This document shows, one piece after another, positions 11,840 to 22,345 of a DNA stretch of 64,000 nucleotides (positions are counted from its first letter, which is position 1; the number at the start of each line of letters is the position of its first letter). The notes below the pieces were generated by a model. That model did not search any database, was not told where the DNA came from, and saw only the letters and a list, made by a program, of their open reading frames with translations. The DNA comes from Chondrosia reniformis. Its lineage: Eukaryota > Porifera > Demospongiae > Chondrillida > Chondrillidae. A program made the position numbers and the translations under genes. The stretch is taken from assembly GCA_947172415.1 (NCBI GenBank), contig OX359195.1, forward strand, positions 3,571,501 to 3,635,500. The letters run 5' to 3'.

Positions 11840-12112
11840 ATTCCCTGCGAGTGTGGGGACACATACATTGGAGAAACCTCCAAGACCTTGGATGAAAGAC
11901 GGAAGGAACATCAAAGAGCTGTGAGGAGATTTAATAACAACAACTCAGTTGCCACCCATGTCAGGTGCACTGGACGTAACATCGCCTGGAAGGATGCTAA
12001 AGTAATCCTAAAGAAAGACACAAGACCAGAAGGAAGGCGAACGAAACCATCAAGATCAAGACTACCACCTGCTTCAAGGGAATCTCCCTTCATCCTATTT
12101 GGAATGACCTAG
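11840..12112 (+). pseudogene. GIY-YIG endonuclease remnant of Penelope-like element
   Basis: The open frame reads I-P-C-E-C-G, then T-Y-I-G-E-T, then an R-x-x-E-H-type segment (DERRKEHQRAVRRF) and a W-K-x-A region, the usual order of a Penelope-type GIY-YIG domain, in which the Y-I-G and the following Arg belong to the active site. An in-frame TAA at 11,837 interrupts the upstream GIY part. The RT domain is absent. Only the frame starting at the ATG at 11,888 is open, and the tail after about 12,030 no longer looks conserved. Confidence 0.7.
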
Positions 12113-12246
12113 TCAATTAACTCTCTTAGCCTAGAATTCACATTTATCTTAATTTAATATTCGGAGCAATTTATGACATCATCTTTTCACACCTCCCATC
12201 AAACTTCTATCTAAACCCCAACCATTCCTCATTTTATCAGGTTTTG

Positions 12247-12275
12247 CTGATGAAGACCTACGTTAAAACGTTCTA
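12247..12275 (+). ncRNA. Degenerate hammerhead-type motif in Penelope-like relic
   Basis: CTGATGA at 12,247-12,253 followed by AGACC...AAAACG. The conserved GAAA has become AAAA and stem II is poor, so cleavage is unlikely. It is kept because Penelope-like elements commonly carry hammerheads at this place. Confidence 0.4.
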
Positions 12276-12314
12276 TAAATGATAATTTATGTTGCTGTTG
12301 TTCAATAATACCTC

Positions 12315-15300
12315 AATTATATACACACAAATAGCATATAAAACTAGTACATAAAACTAGTAAATATAGCCAATACTAGAACATACAATTACTACATACA
12401 CCTAGTATATACAACAAGTACATACACCTAGAACATACAACTAGTACATACAACTAGTACATCCAACTTGTAAATACAAGTAGTACATACAACTAGTACA
12501 TACAACTAGCACATACAATTATTACATACAACTAGTAAATAAAACTAGTACTAATCCATACAACTAGTACACACAACTAGTAAATATAACCAGTACTAGT
12601 TCATACAATTACTACATATACCTAGTACCAACAACTAGTACATACACCTAGTACATACAACTAGTACATACAAGTAGTACATACAACTAGTTAATTAATT
12701 AGTACATAAAAGTAGTACATACAACGAGTACATGAAACAAGCACAAACCGAGTTTCAAGAATGACTAGTACTAGAACCTACAACTAGTACATACAACTAG
12801 TACTTACAATTAGTACATACAACTAGTAAATAAAACTAGTACTAGTCCCTACAATTAGTACATACAACTAGTACATAGAACGAGTTTATAAAACTAGTTC
12901 ATACAACTAGTACATACAACTAGTACATAACCAGTACATACAATTAGTATATAGAACTAGTACATATGCCTAGTACATAGAACTAGTACATTAAATTAGT
13001 ACATATTCACAGAACATACACATATAACTAGAACATATAAATAGAACATATAACTAGTAGATACAACTAGTACATAAAATTAGTACATACAACTAGTACA
13101 TACAATTAGTACATACAACAAGTACATTCAACTAGTACAAGCCTCTTGTAGGTACAACTAGTACATACAACTAGTACATACAATTAATATATATAGATAG
13201 TACATACAAGTAGTACATACAACTAGTACATACACCTAGTACGCACAAGTAGTACATGCAACTAATACATACAACCAGTACTACAACTAGTACATTGAAC
13301 CATAACATAGAACGAGTACATAAAACTAGTACATATAACTAGTATATACAACTAGCAAATATAACTAGTACTAGTACATACAACCACTACATACAACTAG
13401 TACATACAGTAAGTACATACACCTAGTACATACAACTAGTACATACAAGTAGTACTACAATTAGTACATAGAACTAGTAGATACAACGGGTACATAAAAC
13501 TAGTACATACAACTAGTACATATAACTAGTACACAACCAGTACATACAATTAGTATATAGAACTAGAACATATACCTAGTTCATAGAACTAGTACATTCA
13601 ATTAGTACATATTCACAGAACATACACATATAATTAGAACATATAAATAGAACATATAACTAGTAGATACAACTAGTACATAAAATTAGTACATACAACA
13701 AGTACATTCAACTAGTACAAGCCTCTTGTAGGTACAACTAGTACATACAACTAGTACACACAATTAAAAAATATAGATAGTACATACAAGTAGTACATAC
13801 AAGTAGTACATACAACTAGTACCTACAACTAGTAAATATAACCAGTGATAGTACATACAAATAGTACACACCATTAATACATAAAACTTGTAAATGCAAC
13901 TAGTCCATACAACTAGAAACTAGTACATACAGCTAGTACATAGGACAAGTCCATAAAACTACTACATACAACTAGTACATTTAACTAGTACATATCTAGT
14001 ACATACACCTGGTATATACAAACAACTAGTACATACAATTTGTACATAACTAGTATATTCAACACGTACATACAACTAGTATAGATGCTTTGTACATACA
14101 ATTACTATATAGAACTACTACATACAACTACTACCAACAATTAATAACTATAAATAGTACTAGTACCTACAACTAGTACATACAACTAGTACATACAATT
14201 AGTACATAGAATTAGTACAAACAGCTAGGATATACACCTAGTACATACAATTAGAACATACAACTAGTACATTGAACGATTACATAAAACTAGTACACAC
14301 AACCACTACATATAACTATTACATACACATATACATACCACTACTACATACAACTAGTACATACAAGTAGTACATACAACTAGTTAATTAATTAGTACAC
14401 AAAAGTAGTACATAGAATGAGTACATGAAACAAGAACAGACAGAGTTTCTAGAATGACTAGTACTAGAAACTACAACTAGTACATACAACTAGTACTTAC
14501 AAATAGTACATACAACTAGTAAATAAAACTAGTACTAGTCCCTACAACTAGTACATACAACTAGTACATAGAACGAGTTTATAAAACTAGTTCATACAAC
14601 TAGTACATACAACTAGTACATAACCAGTACATACAATTAGTATATAGAACTAGTACATATGCCTAGTACATAGAACTAGTACATTCAATTAGTACATATT
14701 CACAGAACTAGTACATAAAATTAGTACATAGAACGATTACAAAAAACTAGGACATACAACTAGGACATACAACTGGTATATAACTAGTATATACGAATAG
14801 TACGTACAACTCGTACATATAATTAGTACAAACAAATAGCTAGTACATACAACTTCTACCTACCAAATACCCACTATAACTAGTACTAGAACTTATAACT
14901 TTTACACACAGCTAGTACATACAACTAGTACATATAACTAGTACATACAACTAGTACATATACCTAATACCTACATACATAACTAGTATATATAAATAGT
15001 ACATACATCTAGTACATACAACTAGTATATACAATTAGTACACACAACATGTATATACATGTAGTATATGCAACTACTACACACTACTAGTACATACAAC
15101 TAGTACACACAACTAGTACAAACAACCAGTACATACAACTAGTACGTGCAACTAGTGCAAAAACAAAAACTAAAACACATTAATACTACATATAATTAGT
15201 ATATACAACTAGTGCATATAACTAGTTCTACAACTAGTGCATAGAACTAGTACATAGAAGGAGTACGTAAAACAACTACATACAACTAGTAATTACAATT

Positions 15301-17489
15301 GGTAGATATCTAGTACATACAATTAATACATACAATAAGTTCATACAACTACCATATACACCTAGAGTACATACATGTAGAACCTACAACCCTTGAATAT
15401 ACCTAGTACTAGTATATACAAATAGAAAATACACCCAGTTCATACAACTAGTAAATATAAATAGAACATACAACAATTCCACACAACTAGAAGAAACAAC
15501 TAGTACATATAACTAGTACATACAACTAGTACATATAACTAGTACATACAACTAGTTCCCACCTTGTACCTTGTATAACTAATACTAGATCCTACAACTA
15601 GTACTTACAACTAGTACATACAACTAATACATAAAAATAGTGCATACAAATAGTACGCTCAACTAGTACATACAACTAGTTCATACAAGTAGTACCTGCA
15701 ACTAGTACAAAAACTAATACATGCAACTAGTACATACATAATACCTGATATAACTAGTACTAGAACCTACAACTAGTACTCACAACTAGTACATACAACT
15801 ACTACATACAACTACTAGTTAGTAGTTGTATGTACTACTTCTATGTACTAGTTGTATATACCAGTTGCATGTACTAAGTGTATGTACTATTTAAATGTAC
15901 TAGTTATATGTGTATGTACTAGTTATATGTACTAGTTGTATATACTAGTTGAATGTACAAGAACTAGTTATATTTACTAGTTGTAGGTACTAGTTATATG
16001 TAGTAGTCGTATGTAGTAGTCGTATATACTAATTTTATGTACTAGTTGTGTGTACTAGTTGTAGGGACTAGTTATGTACCAGTTGTATGTACTAGTTGTA
16101 TGTATATATTAGTTTTATGTAAACGTTCTATGTACTTGTTGTATGTATTAGTTTCTAGTTGTATGAAGTGGCTGTATGCACTAGTTGTGTGTACTAGTTG
16201 TATGTTCTACTTTTATGTACTAGTTGTGTGTAGTGGTTTTATGTACTCATTCTATGTACTAGTTGTAAGTACTAGTTTCTAGTTGAATGTACTAGTTGTA
16301 TGTAGTAGTTGTGTGTACTAGTTGTATGTACTACTTCTATGTACTAGTTGTATGTACCAGTTGCATGTACTAAGTGTATGTACTATTTAAATGTACTATT
16401 TATATGTGTATGTACTAGTTATATGTACTAGTTGTATATACTAGTTGAATGCACCAGAACTAGTTATATTTACTAGTTGTAGGTACTAGTTGTATGTAAT
16501 AGTCGTATGTAGTAGTCGTATATACTAATTTTATGTACTAGTTGTGTGTACTAGTTGTAGGGACTAGTTATGTACCAGTTGTATGTACTAGTTGTATGTA
16601 TATATTAGTTTTATGTAATTGTTCTATGTACTTGTTGTATGTATTAGTTTCTAGTTGTATGAAGTGGCTGTATGCACTAGTTGTGTGTACTAGTTGTATG
16701 TTCTACTTTTATGTACTAGTTGTGTGTAGTGGTTTTATGTACTCATTCTATGTACTAGTTGTAAGTACTAGTTTCCAGTTGTATGTACTAGTTGTATGTA
16801 GTAGTTGTGTACTAGTTGTATGTACTACCTCTATGTGCTAATTGTGTGTTCTAGTGGTAGTACTAGTTGTATGTACTAGTACATACAACTAGGACAAACA
16901 CCTAGTGCGTATATCTAATACACAACACTACTACATATTACTACACATATAACTAGTACATGTATATATGACATAAAACTATAAACACAACTAGTATATA
17001 TAACTATATAATACATACAAGTAGTACACACAACTAGTACACACAACTAGTACATACAACTAGTACACACAACAAGTACATAACTAGTACATTCAACTAG
17101 TGAATGGAACTAGTACTTACAACTAGTTCATATAACTTGTGCTTACAACTAATACATATTACTAGAACATACACATATAAATAGTACATAAAAATAGTAT
17201 TTACAAATAGTACATACAACTAGTACATTAAACTAGAAATACACTCAGTACATTGAACTATTATAAACAACTAGTAGATACATCTAGTACGTACAACTAG
17301 TACATAACTAGTACATACAATTAATACATAGAACTAGAACATACAACTAGTATATACAACTAGTACATATAATTATTACATACATCTAGTACATACAACT
17401 ACTACTTACAACTAGTACGTACAACTAGTAAATATATCTAGTTCTAGTACATATAAATAGTAAATACTACTAGTACATTCAACTAGTAC
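12315..17489. repeat. 13-bp minisatellite array, block 5
   Basis: Long array, plus orientation except for an inverted block (15,818-16,877). Contains long-range internal copies, for example 12,640-13,140 against 14,350-14,720. No gene seen. Confidence 0.95.
15818..16877 (-). repeat. Inverted block of the minisatellite
   Basis: Here the unit reads TAGTTGTATGTAC, the reverse complement of the surrounding array. Both borders are palindromic: the left switch is near 15,818; the right is a perfect 26-bp palindrome at 16,865-16,890. Inside, the block is duplicated with a 496-bp offset (GTTGTATGTACTACTTC at 15,825 and 16,321). Cys/Leu/Val-rich reading frames here are repeat translation, not proteins. 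Confidence 0.9.
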
Positions 17490-17681
17490 ATGCTTACTTA
17501 CGTAATATGTCCTACTTGTGTCTATAGTTATGCTGAGTCTGTTTTACCTGTACAAGCAAGATTACTAATAGATTTATAATTAATTCATAAAAGTTAATTG
17601 GACCTACATTCCTTTCATAAAATTAAATTTCATCATGTGTCTTAGTTAACACCTTATTTAACTTTTGGCGCCAAAATAGTG

Positions 17682-17690
17682 TATATAAGG
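17682..17690 (+). promoter_or_regulatory. TATA-box-like element
   Basis: TATATAAGG preceded by GGCGCCAAAA, about 75 bp upstream of hammerhead-like motif 1. In this AT-rich DNA a chance match is possible. Confidence 0.35.
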
Positions 17691-17760
17691 CCCCTAGATT
17701 TAGCATAGTGAGCCAAGGATTCACAGAAGATCAAGATAAAGAAAAAGACAAAGACTCCCA

Positions 17761-17806
17761 GGATCACTGATGAAGGGTGGAATTCCCAGAAACGGCTGTC
17801 TGACCC
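17761..17806 (+). ncRNA. Hammerhead-ribozyme-like motif 1 (type I, GUC cleavage triplet)
   Basis: Read as RNA: stem I GGAUCA (17,761-17,766) pairs with UGACCC (17,801-17,806) at five of six positions. Core CUGAUGA is at 17,767-17,773. Stem II is GGG/CCC with an A-A opposition at its base. GAA is at 17,89-17,91 of the block (17,789-17,791). Stem III is AC/GU (17,792-17,793 with 17,798-17,799) closed by loop GGCU. The cleavage triplet is GUC, with the predicted cut after 17,800. Very short stem III is typical of hammerheads of Penelope-like elements and animal retrozymes. The A-A pair in stem II weakens it. Confidence 0.6.
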
Positions 17807-18028
17807 AGTGGAGAAGAAGATGAAAGAAGGGAAAAGAAGGAAGAAAAGACTACTGTATCTTCATCTAAAGCTCTCTTTAGGTTTAGTTCCCCTATAGGCT
17901 CTTTTTACAGAATAGGCATATAGCATGTAGGAAAATGGTATCTTAGATTTTTCATGCAACATAATGCAAACAATATGAAAAAATAAGGGAACTTCAAGAT
18001 CCAAAGCCGATCTTAAAGCATCGATGTC

Positions 18029-18351
18029 ATCATCATTTAACTCTGGGTATTACCCCTGCCCTACTATTAGTGGGCTGCCACACTTTTGGCTCTACCCATT
18101 ATCTTCTGATAAAGAAACCACAAGCTTTTTTGCTTCTGGGAGTCCATATTAACAGACAAGCCACTCAAACTTCCATCATATGCCACACTGATGAGTCCTA
18201 ATAAGGACGAAACAGCTGTGTATGGCTTGACCATCTTTTTAAGTGGATATGGGGAAACTCCATCAAGCGATCTTCGGTTCCACCCATTAGCTCATTGCAC
18301 TCCTCAGAGGACATGAGTGAGCAGGGGTAAAACCCAGAGTTAAATGATGAT
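18029..18351. repeat. Foldback with 31-bp terminal inverted repeats around motif 2
   Basis: 18,029-18,059 and 18,321-18,351 are inverted copies with one mismatch. Hammerhead-like motif 2 sits near the middle of the 261-bp loop. It may be a MITE or the inverted end copies of a Penelope-like relic. A short minus-strand open frame here is not conserved-looking. Confidence 0.8.
18182..18226 (+). ncRNA. Hammerhead-ribozyme-like motif 2 (position 17 is G)
   Basis: Stem I GCCACA (18,182-18,187) pairs with UAUGGC (18,221-18,226) at five of six positions. Core CUGAUGA is at 18,188-18,194. Stem II is a perfect GUCC/GGAC with loop UAAUAA. GAA is at 18,209-18,211. Stem III is AC/GU with loop AGCU. Every conserved core base is present except the nucleotide at the cut (18,220), which is G where hammerheads need A, C or U; cleavage there should be blocked. 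Confidence 0.65.
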
Positions 18352-18352
18352 A

Positions 18353-19493
18353 ACATGTACAAACAAGTACTACATATAACTAATACATACAACTAGTACA
18401 TAGAACTATTACATACAACTAGGATATACAACTAGTACTACAACTAGTACATAGAACTAGCACATACAATTAGTACATACCCAGTACATACAATTAGTAC
18501 ATACAAGTATTACATTCAAATAGAACATACAACTAGTTCCTACAACTAGTATATATTACTAGTACTAGAACATTCAACTCATAAATACAACATGTAAAAA
18601 ACGTTGTACATATAAATAATACATACAACTAGTACATACATCTAGTACTACTTAGATTATATAAAACTACTACAAAAACTAGTACTTTAAAATTGTTTAA
18701 TAAACTGGAAATACAACTAGTACATAGAACTATTACATACAACTAGTATGTACAACTATTAAAACAGCTAGTAAATAGAAATAGCACATACAACTAGTAC
18801 TACAACTAGTACATACAACTAGTACATACAACGAGTATATACAACTAGTACCTACAACTGGTACCTACAATTAGAAACTACTTTATACAACTAGTACATA
18901 TAACTAGTATATACAAGTAGTACCTACAACTAGTAAATATAACTTGTACTAGTACATACAATCGGTACATACAACAAGTACACACAACAAGTACATAACC
19001 AGTACACACAACTAGTGCATAGAACTAGTACTTACAACTAGTAGATATCACTTGTGCCTACAATTAATACATATTACTAGAACATACACATATAAATAGT
19101 AAATATAAATAATAAATATAAAGAGTACATACAACTAGTACATACATTTAGTACATTAAAGTAGAAATACACCCACATCTTTGGACTATTACTAACAACT
19201 AGTACATACATCTAGGACTCACAACTAGTACTTTAATTAGTAAATAGAATTAGTAAAAACAACTGGTGCATACAACTAGTACATACAACTAGTACATATA
19301 GTTAGAACATACAACTGGTACATAACTAGTACATACAATTAATACATACAACTAGTACATACAACTGGTACATAACTAGAAGATATAACTAGTACATACA
19401 ACTAATACATATAATTAGTACATACAACTCTTACATTCAACTAGTACATACAACTAGTACCTACAACATGTACAAACAAGTCCTACAGAGAAA
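18353..19493. repeat. 13-bp minisatellite array, block 6
   Basis: Same satellite, plus orientation, degenerate; ends at the TA target of the Tigger element. Confidence 0.95.
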
Positions 19494-19926
19494 TACAGTC
19501 GAACCTCCCATAACGGACCCGCTGAGAAGCGGACAGCCTCCCTTCAACGGACAGGCTCTTTGGTACGGATTGAAATCGGCATAGTTGTAATATTAAACCA
19601 ACCTCCGAGAAGCGGACACTTCTGGATTCCGGACAACGGACAAGATTCGAACTCCCAACGTGATTTTTCAATACAAAATTACCTCTGAATAACGGACACC
19701 CAGGAAAGTTCACCCTTATAATGACACGTGGCTCGAACGTGTCACATGTCTTACGGTAACTATATAGGAACGGGTGTCGTTTACCGCTTCCAGTTTTAAT
19801 GGTGCAAGATGTGTTAAAATCATATTACGCTTGCACAGGAACGGATGCACGTTCACCTACTGGTGACTCTACCTAAATCTCTATCCAGAAACTGGACGCC
19901 GGTACCTCTATGTTTGAAATAAATCG

Positions 19927-20000
19927 AATTTGGTGAGGAATTAAATTTGGCGAGCATCAAACTACTCGCCAAATCGACAAGTTTAAGTCCTCACCAAATT
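19927..20000. repeat. Nested hairpin inside the Tigger 5' region
   Basis: AATTTGGTGAGGA (19,927-19,939) pairs with TCCTCACCAAATT (19,988-20,000), and inside it ATTTGGCGAG (19,945-19,954) pairs with CTCGCCAAAT (19,965-19,974). The two arms are themselves similar words (TTTGGTGAG and TTTGGCGAG). Could be a small foldback inserted in the transposon or part of its regulatory region. Confidence 0.75.
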
Positions 20001-20445
20001 TTCCCATTATATGTTATATTAATAATTGTCATTAAGTAGTTTTTAGGATGTAGAACTATAAATTTACTCTGACACAAGTCCAGATGATATTAATGAGTCC
20101 ACTTATTCCTTCATTTTATCTATGTAAGGCTTCGGTCTGTAAAGATGATATATATATACATGGGATTTCAATTCCATATCCAGCTCCTCTGTTAACTTTC
20201 TCTCCAACAACATTGGCAAATACCTTGTTAATGTCTCTTTTCAAAAAGAGTGAAATACTGGGGGCTAGGTTGAAAGGAACATGACCAACCACTTGATCTT
20301 CTTTGTATACTGCTACAGCATTTTTATCAGCTACATTTGACTCGCCATTTTATTATGCTAATTTAGCAATCTGCATTAAAAACCGTAATATTTTGATTGA
20401 GATAGCTGCATGTAAAACCACGTGGTTGCTAATTTGAGCTTAAGT

Positions 20446-22084
20446 ATGGCTTCAAGAGCAAGCGCTAGTGGCTCACAGAAGAGGAAGTATTTATCATTAG
20501 AGAAGAAGGTAGAAGTTATCAAGCATTTATAGAAGAATCATGGAACATCTATCAGAACTCTTGGGGAAATCTTTGGATGTGGAAAAACAAAGATTGCCTA
20601 TATCCTTAAGAACAAAAAATCAATACTATTTCTTTACCAGGCTAATACTTCAGGCAGTAGAATCCATACAGGGAAGTCTCGCACATCAGAGTATGTTGAA
20701 GTCAATGATACTCTCTACAAATGGTTCACTCTTGCTTGCTCTAAGAATATTTATCCCGGAGGGCTAGAATTAATGGAGAAGGCTAAAGAGGTTGCAGAAA
20801 AGCTAGGGAAACCAGATTTCAAAGGCTTTAGGGGATGGTTAGATAGGTGGAAGAAGAGGTACAATGTGAAGCAGTTGAGAATTTGTGGGGAGTCTGGTGA
20901 TGTCCAAGGAGAAACGGTAGAACCTTGGAAGGAAACAATCCCAGAAATTGTTCAAGGGTATGAAAAAGAAGATATATGGAACATGGATGAAACGGGCATA
21001 TTTTGGTGTGCTTTACCAGAACATGGATTTGGCCAGAAGAGTAGAAGCTGTAAAGGAGGGAAAAAAGCAAGCAGCGTATCACAGTTGCCTTTTTGTATCT
21101 GCATCAGGTCAAAAAGAGAAACCTGTTGTCATCTGGAAATCTGACAATCCTAGATATATGAAAAATTTTGATAAATCTTCTTTGCCAGTTTGTTATTATA
21201 GCCAAAGAAAAGCATGGATGACTGGAGAAATACTAGAAGCTATTTTAACCCAGTTGAATTGCCGCTTGTCCAGCTCAAACCGCAAAATTTTGCTCCTTAT
21301 GGATAATGCAGGCTGTCACCCAGGCGATTTGTCCGTAAAATTCTCCAACATCAAGATTTGCTTTCTACCACCAAATACAATCTCAACTCTGCAGCCTTTG
21401 GACCTAGGAATAATTCAAAATTTCAAGGTCCATTATCGTCGATATTTTTTGAGATATGTTCTCTCAAATATTGATGAGTGTGATTCGGCTTCTGATGTTG
21501 TAAAATCAGTCAACATATTGGTCACAATCAGATGGGTTGCTCTAGCGTGGTCTCAAGTAACAGCTGAAACCATAACAAAATGTTTTAGAATGGCAGGCAT
21601 CTTGGACATGGGGTTGGATGTGGTCAACCGTGGAATTGAAGATGATTTGGACCCCTTCTTAGAGGCTGATAAACGCATGGAATTGCAAACTCTAATAGAG
21701 CAAACTGGTTGTGAAGGCTGTACTGTAGATCAGTTTTTGACTGGTGATAGTGATCTTCCTGTGTGCATGGAAATGGACGATGACAATTGGGAAGCAGCAT
21801 TCCTTGAAGAGCTTGAGGAACATCAGCAAGTAGAAGATTGTGGACAAGTAGATGGAGAGAGTGATGCTGAGGATGACTCTACTGCTAACACAGAAGAGCC
21901 CCTTCCCAAGTTGAAGACATACAAGGAAGCCATAACTTCTTTGGAGGAAGTGTCCCAATTTTTGGAATATAAAGGACATGGAGATGAAGCCTTATCTATT
22001 GGTTTAACAATTGAGAGGATTGTGAACCTAAAGCACACATTTGCAAGACAGGCAACACTACATGACTATTTCAGTCAACAATGA
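20446..22084 (+). pseudogene. Tigger/pogo transposase, interrupted
   Basis: The frame starts at ATG 20,446 with a Psq/CENP-B-like helix-turn-helix (basic start, L-x-x-K-x-x-V-I-K-x-L), then a second DNA-binding part and the DDE domain. The catalytic acids are visible: D in MDETG (20,986), D in MDNAGCHP (21,302), D in LQPLDLGI (21,401), the DDD order of the pogo group. An acidic C-terminal tail ends in LHDYFSQQ. Damage: in-frame TAG at codon 29 (20,530) and frame changes between about 21,067 and 21,095, best explained by two single-base losses (one at GCAAG, one in a T run). Without those, the expected length of about 545 aa would fit the family. Confidence 0.9.
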
Positions 22085-22345
22085 TCATGACGGGTAAAAC
22101 TAACAATCCAATAAATTTATTGATTCATGCATGCATCCATGGCATTCAAAACACTTAATCCCAAATCACTGTTTTTCAACTTTCACTACTCACAACCATG
22201 CATTTTATTAAATTGCCTACCATATCTAAACATTTTAGAGGATGATACAATCAATATTTGATTAACCTCTGAGATAGGGACAACCTCCTAACAAAGGACA
22301 AAAGACCCAGTCCTAAAGTGTCCTTTCTTCAGAGGTTCGACTGTA

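Larger units (their letters stand above)
11597..12314 (+). mobile_element. Penelope-like element relic with inverted ends
   Basis: A decayed 3' fragment of a Penelope-like retroelement: a linker, a GIY-YIG endonuclease remnant and a 3' tail. The end sequences are inverted copies: 11,597-11,644 against 12,217-12,314. The right copy holds about 50 extra bases that include a CTGATGA...AAAACG hammerhead-type motif (12,247 onward). Inverted end copies are a known habit of Penelope-like elements. Confidence 0.75.
17490..18352 (+). other. Unique island with promoter-like TATA and two hammerhead-like motifs
   Basis: About 860 bp of non-satellite sequence. From left: AT-rich leader; TATATAAGG at 17,682-17,690; hammerhead-like motif 1 at 17,761-17,806; purine-rich stretch; a foldback of 31-bp arms (18,029-18,351) with hammerhead-like motif 2 inside. 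There is no plausible coding frame. The two ribozyme-like cores 420 bp apart recall retrozymes and other non-autonomous hammerhead retroelements, but the sequences following the two cores are not evidently copies of one another. Confidence 0.6.
19494..22345 (+). mobile_element. Tigger/pogo-type DNA transposon (Tc1/mariner superfamily)
   Basis: Terminal inverted repeats CAGTCGAACCTC at 19,496-19,507 and its exact complement at 22,332-22,343, with TA duplicated on both sides (19,494-19,495 and 22,344-22,345). Element length is 2,848 bp. The subterminal zones carry several GGAC-type direct repeats (AACGGAC, AGCGGAC on the left; AGGACA on the right), plausible transposase-binding sites. It encodes one transposase with stops and frameshifts, so it is not autonomous now. 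The good ends suggest fairly recent activity. Confidence 0.93.

Noticed and set aside
16046-16841. Open frames of 78-99 codons rich in Cys, Val, Leu and Tyr
   Set aside because: They are the inverted 13-bp satellite read in one frame; the two are copies of the 496-bp duplication and show no coding signal.
20084-20284. 66-codon frame upstream of the Tigger transposase
   Set aside because: Lies in the 5' non-coding part, no recognisable motif, not linked to the transposase frame.
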